In this document: positions 53,622-64,000 of the stretch, piece by piece | Position numbering within the stretch: position 1 is the first letter of the stretch | Layout: each line of letters begins with the position of its first letter | Source of the DNA: Varroa destructor | Lineage: Eukaryota > Arthropoda > Arachnida > Mesostigmata > Varroidae | Length of the DNA stretch: 64,000 nucleotides | Assembly: GCF_002443255.2 (NCBI RefSeq) | Contig: NW_019211457.1 | Location: 50,847,880-50,911,879, forward strand | Direction: 5' to 3' | Program-made: the position numbers and the translations under genes | The notes under the pieces: generated by a model | What the model was told of the DNA's origin: nothing | The model's database searches: none | Seen by the model: the letters and a program-made list of their open reading frames with translations, nothing else

Positions 53622-56600
53622 TAATATTTTGTTAACATGAAAGAAAATCTTCGAGTTTTAAATGGAGAAAGCAAATGAAGCAAGTTGATAAAGGCGTCGA
53701 TGACGTTGAACTCAACGACTTTTATGATTCTTCTTGCCGAAAAGATTACAATGTATATCGAACATTCTCTCAATATTAATGCATAACAGGAGTAAATGGA
53801 TAGAAGAACGGATTAACCGGGCTTATTCTTCGCCTGTCCTACGATCCAAGGCCTTAGCTGGTCCTTAAATGTACTACGTAACAGACGAACAGCAAAGATT
53901 GCGTTACAATAATGGCTCGCTAGACCTATAGACCGATGCCGTTTGTTTATGGGAGAGACGCCCCAGCCCTTATGCACTTGTCATTGCAAAGTTTGTACTG
54001 GTGCTTATGGCATCAATAAAATGCTCAAGTAATTAACTGGACAGAAACAAAAATCTCATTAGGAAATTATGGCATCATGTTCAACGTAACAGCTGCGGAT
54101 ACGCGAACAATAAGGACTTACTAACAAGTATCCTTTGAATGACATTCGCAATGTATATATATATATGGGTTACCTTTACATACAGTGTGGACGGCTGCCT
54201 GTGATATCTTTTTGTGTGTCTACCTATTCGTTGAACTCACTAAGGATTATCGCATATTGCCGTATATTCGTTTCACGATTTATTATTAAGACTGGCTATA
54301 AATGAATTCAGAATCGCGCTATACGTACAGGTCCTCGCAGCTGTCAGATATTACATCGCTGTAGTTTTTTCCGGAACGTTTTGCGTCTAAATTACTATAT
54401 TAGATCATATTAAATATGCAATAGATCAAATTAGAATAGCTAATTATCGGACCAGTCGCGTTAAACGCTCACTTCACTCTCCAAGCGTTATTTGGCCTAC
54501 GTATTGAAAACTCGATATTTGCAAGTGAAAGATGTAAACAATTTCTATAACTATTTAGTTGGGAAGTACGTGCATGGCGCGTATTAAGGATTGCCTTCTG
54601 TAATATACGACATTTGCATCATTTCGCTTAGCCGCAGATGGCACGAAGATACCGAAGTCACCGCCGTTTTGGAAATACCATCCGTACTCACAGGCGTAAG
54701 CAGCAACAGAAAATAGATTTGGTCGAAACCAAACATATGGCATGGGTATATTATATCATTGTGATATTAATATTCTAGTATTTAGTTCATACTTTGCCAG
54801 TAGTTTAATAGATTTTCATGGTCTCACGTCCTATACTCACTCAATGGAATGACTCTACTCCGACTCTGGTTGTTTTACTTCCCTGCTGCTTCTGCATGGT
54901 TGATTTACAACTCTCGTATTCTCATACTGTCTTCGAGTCCCACAACACCCCGCCATTGCGGCACCATTAAGAAAGCTCCTCCCAGTACAATGGAACAAGC
55001 TAAGTAAAGCACTAGGTATAACGACACAATAACTGGCAGAAGCTTCACTTACCTCTGATTTCCAGCACAGAAGTGTCTCATGCCTTATGCAGCTGTAGAC
55101 AGATTGTCTAACGTACTGGTTCGTGCCATTAAATACAAGCTACTAAACGCCGATAAAGTGTCACCTGTGATAATATCTTTTTTCTCTGAAAAAAAGGAAC
55201 GCAACGATTTATACCGAAAAGTATAGTCATACCTGTAACTAACAGTGGTGCACAGATCTTGACATTTTAAATTGGCACCATGCATAAAAAAGCTAATGGA
55301 TCCTCTCCCAAATTCGGATTCTCCCTGTTTATCATTCGCCTCCTCGTTAATCATCTCTTTCTCAAAGACCCGCAGTCAAATCGAGGTAATTGTAGGACGT
55401 AAAGTTGCAAAAGCTTTTGATAACTTTCTTGCCCGTCACCTTAAATTAAACCCGCTGCTTTAGGCGTCCTTAGTATATCACAAATTGTTTTGTGAAATCT
55501 GAAAGATTCATCTCTCTTTACAAAATCTGTTTGTTCCCTATGCGATCTTTTATGTGTGACTCATCGTCGTCTTATTTGCTTCGATAGTAAAACGGCGGTG
55601 GACAACGCCCTCACTATTCAATACGTCGTTGCAGCGAACAGCTTACAGCAGACGAAAAGGGACCTATGCTATCAATTCGTTTGTTCTGTGCTACCCGAAT
55701 CGTTGTCTTCCGCCGCCAAGCTTACTTGGAATATCCTACTATCTAGCCTATAACAGATGATGTTCGCGTTCGACGATGATAATAGAGTCAACATTACGTA
55801 CCGTATATGCTCTAAACTGGTATAGAGCTGTCCACGTAGGCTGCCACGCTACATTTTAATTTGACCCTAATCATAGATTGTATAATCATGTAACAACCAG
55901 TACTAACCAAATGCCACCAAATGAAAATAAAAACAGGTTTCATTGTAAAAACTTACTAACAGCATAGCGAATCCGAGGAGGACGGCAGCTACAACGGTGG
56001 TAATAGCAGCTATAGTAACAATCGGAACATATAAACTAGCGTGTACCTCTCTACCACCAATAATAATATCGAACGATTTAAACGTTATCATCGCCACCGA
56101 CATCACCCTGATCAGCATCGCCTGTGTTATCGTCGTGATCGGAGCGTCTACTGACCGGCTGTATTGCTGACTTGTGTGGTTATCTGTTGCTTTTTTTGCT
56201 TTCATTAGATTGAGTGCTTAGTGTAATCCATTAAGAATTAAAACGCAGACATTTATTTTTACTCGGTTAAAATGTGACTGTAACATCAACTGAACTAATC
56301 CTTCTTCAATGTTTCTGAACTATTTCGGTTTTAGTGGCTGTTCCACAGAAAGACGTCAATAGGCACCAGGACTAGACATTGAGTGTAAAACATTTCAGGA
56401 AGGATAGAGGTGTCGCCGGAGCGCCAAAATAGAAATTGTCCGTTTACTATGATACCGACCTCAACGACAACAACAAAAACGATGGCATCGATGGCACAAC
56501 AAAGTGTGATAACTACAAAAATGACAACGGAAGGGTAAATGGCGGGCAGAACGACGAGAAACGTGAACGAGTATTGAAGCCAACTGAAGTCAAATAAATA

Positions 56601-56809
56601 TTCCTTCGTATAGTGTGCGGTAAACTGAAGTGTTGCGATGGCAGAATAAACAAAAAGGAGACAGGCTTACGTACCGTAACATCCCATTTAGACGTTATAC
56701 CTACACTATTATACTTAAGGAATACTTCTATAATTGCTATAAGTTAATCTCACATACATAACTCACTCGTTAAATTGAACTTTTATTAAATAAAAGAGGA
56801 AATCGATAT

Positions 56810-56832
56810 TATATATATATATATATATATAT
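56810..56832. repeat. (TA)n microsatellite
   Basis: About 11 TA units. Confidence 0.95.
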
Positions 56833-58202
56833 GATTTCTTTGACGATCTAATAGAAATATCTCGTAATATATAAAAGTTCGCATGATAACCACCACGTAA
56901 GTGAGCTAAAACAGCGTAAATATCACCAAATTTGGGGTTTCCTTATAAGGCCTAAGTTACATTTTGTATATATACATATATATAAGATTTCTAAAAAAGT
57001 CCGCAACACCAGCCCTTCAAAAATTCACTAAACCGCTGTAGACAAGTTTAGGACAAAAGGGCTTAGATCCATTCCAGAAAATACTAATACTGCAGAAACC
57101 ATAGGTTTCTGGTAACGAGGTTTGCAATATTCAACTTCAAATACAATTCGGATCTATCGGTTGTTTCAGCATGAATAGGGCTAATTAATTATTTGTCCTC
57201 TGTGTAAAAAAAGCCCATTTGCTCGATTCTAGCCAATGTGGATTTAGGTGCCCTATGCACGAAGCCGTGCATCAAGAGGCTGTCGTTGTCACCTATTTTT
57301 TAGCGAAGTCCTAATTTAAATCCTTTTTGAAAGGAACAATTAAAATAGACGTGCAGGAAGAAAATAAAAACATACGATTTCAATTTGTAGAGATAACTAC
57401 TCAGTGCTTTGATATTCACTACATCGGATATATATTTAGCCTCTTTTGTTCTTATAATTCAAGTTCAAATTGTATCTTTGCTACAACAAACAGTACTTAA
57501 ATGTTTTCGTAGCAATAATCGTATAATTAGAATTATAGTCCAACTCATCCGGGATCTAAATTACTTGTTTGTTTTCCATGACTAGATTCTCCTTTCTGTG
57601 ATACGATTACATTTGTACGTCGTTCTTCTACTAATCTACGTACTGATACAAAAGGTATCGGTATATACTTTTTCAATTTGTCACGTAATATAGTACAGTT
57701 CCACGTCTGATGAACGTGCTTCGCTATAGTGCATACGAATTAGACTTCCAATTGGACATCTGAGGCCTCAGATGACTGATCTTCTACCCGCATTAGTATT
57801 AGATTAGAAGGCAACCAAGAAGGAGAATACCGGTGGAACGATAACAACTGGATGTTACTTTAAGATACGACAGCTCAAAATTATATTTAATTAATTATCG
57901 TTCGTTAAGCCAATGCACCGCAATATAAACGTTAACATCAGTCAATCAATGGAACCATCTACTTTTAAATGTGGTTCCTTATGATCCCTTACCATATTCC
58001 ATTATCACTTATCTGTTTATATTTATACGTGTGAGTATCTTTCTCCAAAATGCAGTCGATATAATAATGGCAATAATTATCGTTATTACTAGTACTATTA
58101 TTGTTGACCGTATAGTAGTATAAAAAATGCAAATGGTTCATTTTGACTCTATCTCATTTTATATATAAGCAACGCTCTCGTTCGTACAGCGGCCTACGTA
58201 CG

Positions 58203-58238
58203 CATACATACATACATAATACGTACATACATACATAC
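58203..58238. repeat. (CATA)n microsatellite
   Basis: Two runs of CATA units separated by AATACGTA. Confidence 0.93.
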
Positions 58239-58344
58239 GCAGATTCATAGCTTTTAATGCTAAAAATTATCGTCAGCCGTGACGCAAATGTCAATCGCGA
58301 CCCGAATGTAAACATGGCGGACCGAAGCGCCGTTTCGAAATGGC

Positions 58345-58395
58345 CAACCTATATATAAGAGCGTTTTCGCTTGCCAGACGTATACAGTCAGATCT
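58345..58395 (+). promoter_or_regulatory. Possible core promoter (TATA plus Inr-like)
   Basis: A TATATAAG box (about 58352-58359) is followed 30-38 bases later by ACAGTCAGATC, which resembles an arthropod initiator. It points toward the truncated CPEB tail about 530 bases downstream. Weak evidence in AT-rich DNA. Confidence 0.2.
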
Positions 58396-58564
58396 CCGTT
58401 CAAACCGCAGCCACTAGTATTAATATTTTTTCCGTTGGTTTCTACTGAATGTAGCTCCTGCCTCCTGTACGTCACCTTTTATTTTATCGTTCGGTCTCTT
58501 GGCCGATTCTTCAACTACAGCGTCACCTAAATAGCTACAGAGCCTTCTCGTCGCTGACTACAAG

Positions 58565-58605
58565 GCACACACACATACACACACCCACACACACTAAACG
58601 CACAC
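58565..58605. repeat. Imperfect (CA)n microsatellite
   Basis: CA-rich tract with interruptions, 5' of the duplication breakpoint. Confidence 0.9.
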
Positions 58606-58913
58606 TCACACATCGTGCACTCTCGAAGAGAGAGACTGGAACACATGTTGAATGAAGATACAACAAGCTGGCCTCCTAGGCCAATAAATTTGGCATCAAC
58701 CCGTCAACAGCGTTCTTGCCCCCCATCTAGTAAACAGAGATTACTCCCTTATTAATTCAATTCAAATCAACGAGCCGCCGGCGTCACAACAACAATGAAT
58801 ATGCAGACGACAGCAACGAAAACGAACTGCCTCGTTGTGCGGGATCAACATCGGAACATCACAGCAGCATCCCGCCAGAAAAATTAGCAGTAGAAAAAAC
58901 TGTCCACAAAAAA

Positions 58914-59169
58914 AAGCGGAAGCGTTGTCATGCAGGGTCCCGGTTATCATGCGCCAGTAATGTGTAACCGCAACAGCGCTCAGAGCGGAAACAGTTATTC
59001 GATAGGCCAGTATCCTCTGCACAGTAGTAATGGATACCACTCGACGCATCAGGACCGACTCAAGAACCGCGGTCACTTTAGTGAGCGAGCAGACCTGTAT
59101 AACAACAGCAGCATAAACAGTTGCACTCCACTTGCAATCGACCAAATGCCATTTACAAAAAAAGACTAA
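58914..59169 (+). pseudogene. 5'-truncated duplicate of the CPEB C-terminal tail
   Basis: Corresponds to the last 83 codons of CPEB from GSVVMQGP to the TAA stop, without RRMs and without the zinc Cys cluster. The frame is intact but 14 of 83 residues differ, against only about six silent changes, which fits loss of constraint. Nearly all base differences are transitions. An in-frame TAG lies at 58891, so translation would have to begin at the Met codon at 58930 or after a splice. The AATAAA downstream of the original (39618) is changed here. Most likely a non-functional fragment. Confidence 0.85.
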
Positions 59170-62100
59170 GCAATAATGGCTTTTCTTGATTATTGATCAT
59201 ACCGTGCTGGTTATCGTATGTATTTGAGCGTTTGTTCTACGTGCGTCTATCATTTAGGCAATGGTGTGGGCATTAGCGTTGTGACGTTAGGTTCGTTGTG
59301 TAAACTTGTTTTCCTTAGTTTGCATTCCTCCCAATCTTTTACTACCAACCAGAACGAGTTTTCATTGAAAATATTTATTTGCTACACAAGAGCTCGCTCT
59401 ATGCTTTACCCAACTGAAGGTTAAGTTCTGGTCAACGGGAAACAAGTCTTCGGCACGAAGCAATGAATCAATATATGAACGATGCTTCACGTCGCTTTTT
59501 AAATTTATTTAAACAAGAAGAAGTTCAGTCTTTGTAGTGGTATAAAAGAACGAACTACTAATTTAGAAATGGTAAGATTTTGACCCGTTGTTTCGTGACA
59601 TGTTTCATATATCAATAACGTATCTTATAAGTAAAATTCTTTGTCCTTGTAATACGGCGCAGAAATAAGCCACCATTGTAACCCTACGGAGATGGAAAAT
59701 GTCTATGCTAGTAAAAGAAACCTCTGAATGTTGAAAATCTCGCATTAAGCTTGACTAAAGGAGTAGTACATACCAATGCCTCTATAATTTATATAACGGA
59801 AAACTTTAATGCTTTCGAATTATGGATATCGATTTTTAAGCGAAACCAGTATAATGTTTGCATCAGCAATAAGAAACGAAGCCATTTTGCAGCCCTAAGC
59901 TTCTTTTAAACACAATTAAGGCCCTAGAGTCCACATTAATTGAGTATTAAATGTAGTTCGCCCACATCTTTAAGGACACGCTTTCATCCCACACTTTTCA
60001 AAATGTTACATGTAGAATGGGTGAACTGCTCCCTGCTGCCCGGTTATGTGATTTACAGCTCACGGCGTAACAGTGGAAAACTTGCTTCTGATTTACAAAT
60101 CATAATAATTCATTTCCTAGACAGAGAAATAGGCATTTCCACTGGTTTTGCTTCGAATAGATTCCTGCGCAACATTATATTTAACACCCGACATTGACTG
60201 TGATACATAGAATGATGAAAAATACCATATTTTAAGAATAGATACTTATAAAAACTAATTTTCGTACGCATTTTTATCGCGTTTGTCAAGTTTACGGAAA
60301 CATAAAAGACCTTTAACTATTGCTTTATGCAACAGTTCAGTTTAATAATTTAGTAACGAGAATAACGTACACTAAAAAAAATATGAATTTTATGTATATA
60401 AAACATTATTCCCTTAAAGTAGCTTTCCTTATTTTTCACTTCCGCTTCCGTGTGTCCCCTGTCCATGCCTCTGCATTATAGACTATGCGTTATTTCGTGT
60501 GATGTCTACTTAATGCATTGACTTTGTATCTAAGTATATATTTTGATTTATACTTTTTGCAGCGTCTGCAGAGAAAGGACACTATACAAATTGCAAAAAA
60601 TCAGCATATTTATTCGAGACACTCAAAAATCAGAGGAACAATTTCTGGTGCAACAGTTTCAGAGCACTTATCACTTTACGGTGCAATAATGTGAGTGTAA
60701 AATTTGGTGCATGGACTACAAGCTCGCTATGTTACGCAATTCTTCTAGTACACCGACACCGTTGGCATTTTATCAAAGTTATTTCCTGGAACCATACAAC
60801 TAATCTTTTAAAACGCCAGGAGGAACCAATCTATTTTCGGGAATATAAGTAGCACCTATTAACAGCTCAATATAGAAGTGAGCCGATACTGTTGCAACAA
60901 CATGTGAATAGTCAACATGCGTAGAAAATATACCAGCTTAGATGACTTCCTTCCAAGTATTTAGTTAATACTATATTTTACTTATTTCAATAAAATTAGA
61001 TTATGTAGATCATCATTATCAATATGTTTACCGGTACACGGTGGACAGGCATATGTGTGGTATTAATGAAGACGACATAACTGAGATTGACGTGTATATA
61101 TTTATTTGTAATCAAATATTGATGACATTCGCGTAACTTGAAATGTATTGCCTTACATGTTTATTAAAGCTATTCCTTTTATTTTTTCTTGAACTGGATG
61201 ATGCACTTCTCGGGTTGCTTACCATAGACTATTTCTAGATTTTTTTCCAGCGGTATAAGTGTTAATTCTTTGCCTTTACATTTGCTTGCTGCACTCAGTC
61301 TGTTGGCTCATTGCACGCAAATCCTTTGAAAAAAATAGCGTATCATACAACATAGTAGAACTAAAAGCCAATGGAATGTATGGAAACCACATAAATAATT
61401 AAATTGGAAACTGCTTTCGCTAACGCTGTAATCAAATTTATCTAAAGCTAGCGCCGAATCGTTTGTTGTAAACTGAGAGCTTATTAAAACCTTGCGATTG
61501 GTTTCAGCTCTAGCAGAGTAGGTTTTAATTAAGCTAAATGGCTGAGCTCATTGATCACACAACATTAATACATAGTATTGTGAGAAGCATAAAAATTTAA
61601 AAAATGTAGCGTGCCGCATTACTTTTCAGACGGACAGGCAGAGAATACGGCGAGTGCAAATGACAATGAGAAGATTGCCGATCCACGAATCTTTGAGGGG
61701 TGCAATTGTTGGAAAGCTCTAATGGAACCTATGAAGCTCGTCTTATGGCTCAGACAACCGTGCAATATGATAATTGAAGTTGAAGTTAGATTCTTATCAT
61801 TTATTATAGATATGCGGTTATAATTAGAACATAGCCAGCTTTAGAATTTTTCGCAGAAGTGGATTGAGTTAAATAAAGAATATCCTCAAGTACGGGTCAA
61901 GCACAGCAGACTTGTAGATGGATGGCACAAATATATAACTGTGCATATATTTCGTACACTAAGAATTTGTTTTTACTTATCTGAGGTAATCAAAAAGTCT
62001 GCTGCTATCAGGCGCCTGAACGCCTCGCAGAGATAATGGCGCGGAACGGACCGCAACCAGCTGGATCCTCTACCAATCAATAAAAGCATAAATAGAGCCG

Positions 62101-63154
62101 ACGCTGTTATTCAGTTATCTTTCGAACTAAATAGACGTAGATCACTTTCGACGTGCAACGCGTTCGTGCGACTGGGGAAAGGACAATGTGTTGACTGCGT
62201 CGATTTAAAACTTAAGTCGATTTAAAACGTTTTCGTATATCATCCGCTACACTTCAATTTGTTAAGCCACCGAAAATAAATCGCTAGAACAAAAAAAAAT
62301 CAATATCGCAGCGCACCTGAGCGATTAATCAGCTTCGTTAATCCAGAGTAGCAAGAATGACAAAGGTTCTCCATGAACGTTTGCAGTAGATAATACGCGA
62401 ATGACTACAACCCATTATGCAATTAGACTGTTCACGCTGAGCGTTCTAAAGTGGAGACAGACAATAATCCAAATATCGTATCTCGCCCGACATTGCCAAT
62501 CGGTTTCCATAGATCTGATTTGGTCTTATGAAAATTGCACCGACAGTGCTATAATAACCCTTTTTTTTTATAAGAGGCAGTATGGATCTACCGGGTTGCA
62601 CTCATTAAGTGAATCCAACCTCTTGGGTGACTAGTAGGACGACAGCTAACCAGGTAGCCTCTGGAAACGCTGCAGTATTGGAAAGCAAACTACCAGCTAA
62701 TTTGGAAGCAGGTCTTCGACAAGCCTTCATAAGATATAGGTCCTCAGCAAGAGTACGACGCCGCGCCTAAAAAGAAATACCATAAGTGTTCACAAAACAG
62801 ATCGAGTTTTTGTTGTTCTAAAAGAGCAAGGTATCTACGCGTAAGAATTTCATCAAAACAACAGATTTAACGTGGCTCCAAAAGATCAATGATTCGGTCA
62901 CTAAGAAGGTCAAAATCCAAATAATCAAAGCGATTAGGGTCAGTATCTTTAAAAAAAAATCAAACTAATCGACAATGTGAAGTCTATTCTTCTAAAGGCG
63001 GTCGAGGTCACGATCTTCAGCAGCCTCTGTACTTTAAAAGGTCGAAGTCAAAATTATCAGGGAAATCGAATTCTCGACCGAAATTTGCTCGACCATATAT
63101 CTATATGCGAAACTCAGGGAAATGCAATAAAATCAAAATATTCGGGTCATGAAA
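58914..63154 (+). repeat. Segmental duplication, copy 2 (direct)
   Basis: Second copy of 38918-44432, shorter by internal losses. Its right end stops at GGTCATGAAA (copy 1 position 44432) and joins the inverted arm at 63155 with no spacer. Its left end follows a run of eight A residues. Like copy 1 it holds the CPEB tail, its 3' flank and the minus-strand coding-like fragments. Confidence 0.92.
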
Positions 63155-64000
63155 GATCCTGTTGAACCGGAAGACGTTGAATAAATTTGAAGCAGACGAG
63201 CACTATCTTGTTAGGCAAATGTTAGAGCTGTTTAATTATATTTATCGACAAAAATAGGATACTTCGTTAAGTCGCATTTCTGTTTCAGTGATATAAGTCA
63301 AACTGCATTGAGGTAGCTCTTGCCAATCGTCAATTCCTTATCGATGACTGATTTCAACTACAAAGGTTTTTTCATGAACATATGTTTACACACAGCTCCC
63401 GCTAGACCGATCTGTGTGGAACACGGTTAGCGACACTTATTATTGCTGATATCCATTGTTTGTCTGGTGGAAACCAGATTTATCACCATCTATGGTCTAT
63501 TATGTCAAAATTAAGCGTTTTCCTTTTTATATGACGTCTTCCCTACATTGCAAGAGAACGATAGCTATTCACTTTAAATAAAATACATTATTTGCTTAGA
63601 AATTGTTTCTTTTTTGTGATAGATTCACACCTATTAGAAGAGTAATGTTTAAATGTGAGTGAAGTAGTGGGATAGGCGATGCGAATAAATTGTCGGCATA
63701 CAGATCCGGAGAAAACATTTTATCAGAACGGCATTGACGAAGCCAGGCTTCGATATAGAAGATCGATTAAAAAATAATCAAGTATATTACCCATACGAAA
63801 TTCTGCCACGATAAATGTAATAAATTACTGCCCACAAGAATTCGCTTAAGAGTGTTTACAGTCAACCCACACAGACAATCCAAGTTTTTGTTAATTGTTT
63901 CTGTTCTAATAGGAGTATGATAAACGCAAATTTATGTTAAAATATTGCTCACGGTGCGTAAAGCTGACATCCAGACGAATACTTAATTAAACAATGGTTT
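63155..64000 (-). repeat. Inverted repeat, arm 2 (runs off the window)
   Basis: Reverse complement of 46344-47189, base for base in every stretch compared. It is not part of the direct duplication, whose copy 1 continues differently after 44432. The far end is beyond the window. Confidence 0.93.

Larger units (their letters stand above)
53622..58913. other. Upstream flank of the Hox gene, no recognised gene
   Basis: AT-rich. It contains splice-like signals without protein support (a TTTCAG/GTAAGT pair bounding 55185-55053 on the minus strand, and a hydrophobic frame ending at a GTAAGT at 55957), (AT)n at 56810-56832, (CATA)n, (CA)n and a possible core promoter near 58350. Confidence 0.4.

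Noticed and set aside
54555..55354. Fragments suggesting a receptor tyrosine kinase on the minus strand (GRGS, GDFG, YYRR in order)
   Set aside because: The catalytic lysine and HRD motif are absent, the exon between them has stops in all frames, and spacing does not fit; judged to be chance matches.
58376..58396. Possible iab-4-type microRNA (starts ACGTATAC)
   Set aside because: Only the first eight bases agree with the iab-4 mature sequence and no hairpin partner was seen.
58762..59145. 127-codon minus-strand frame across the duplication breakpoint
   Set aside because: Antisense to the CPEB tail fragment and spans a rearrangement junction; no domain.

Overview
This window is eukaryotic nuclear DNA from an arthropod. 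It is most likely a chelicerate and plausibly a mite, because the Hox gene here is abd-A-like but unusually derived; that placement is inference. It is AT-rich, gene-poor, rich in microsatellites, has GT-AG introns, and carries one 100-base scaffold gap (23076-23175). There are no operons or bacterial features. Four protein-coding loci can be supported.

Region by region. (1) 1-13699: no coding exon except a single-exon beta-1,3-galactosyltransferase-like gene on the minus strand (10142-11299). (2) 13700-15566, plus strand: the 3' end of Onecut (HNF6-type CUT-homeobox factor). Its homeodomain exon reads through to a stop at 14526. It also has an internal strong 5' splice site at 14244 whose phase fits a separate 41-codon terminal exon at 15444-15566, so two C-termini are predicted. 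The CUT-domain exon is not seen and probably lies upstream of the window. (3) 15567-33992: microsatellites, the gap, one GC-rich island at about 25330-25640 and a few weak exon-like stretches; nothing recognised. (4) 33993-39173, plus strand: an 8-exon CPEB/Orb gene, joined here with all phases consistent (688 codons plus stop). It has two RRMs and the C-terminal zinc domain. (5) 48078-50149, minus strand, with a weaker first exon at 53519-53621: a divergent abd-A/Ubx-class Hox gene.

The most unusual structure is a set of large repeats around the Hox gene. A segment that begins inside the last CPEB exon and runs about 5.5 kb downstream (38918-44432) is present again in direct orientation at 58914-63154. 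That copy carries a 5'-truncated CPEB tail whose frame is still open. At 63155 the second copy joins an inverted copy of 46344-47189 that I could not distinguish from its partner and that runs to the window end. The abd-A-like exons therefore lie between direct repeats and between inverted repeats. This is either a rearranged segmental duplication or an assembly problem.

The four genes have no shared pathway: Onecut and abd-A are developmental transcription factors, CPEB is an mRNA-binding translational regulator, and the glycosyltransferase is a Golgi enzyme. All exon joins were made by eye from splice signals and reading phase, without transcript data.
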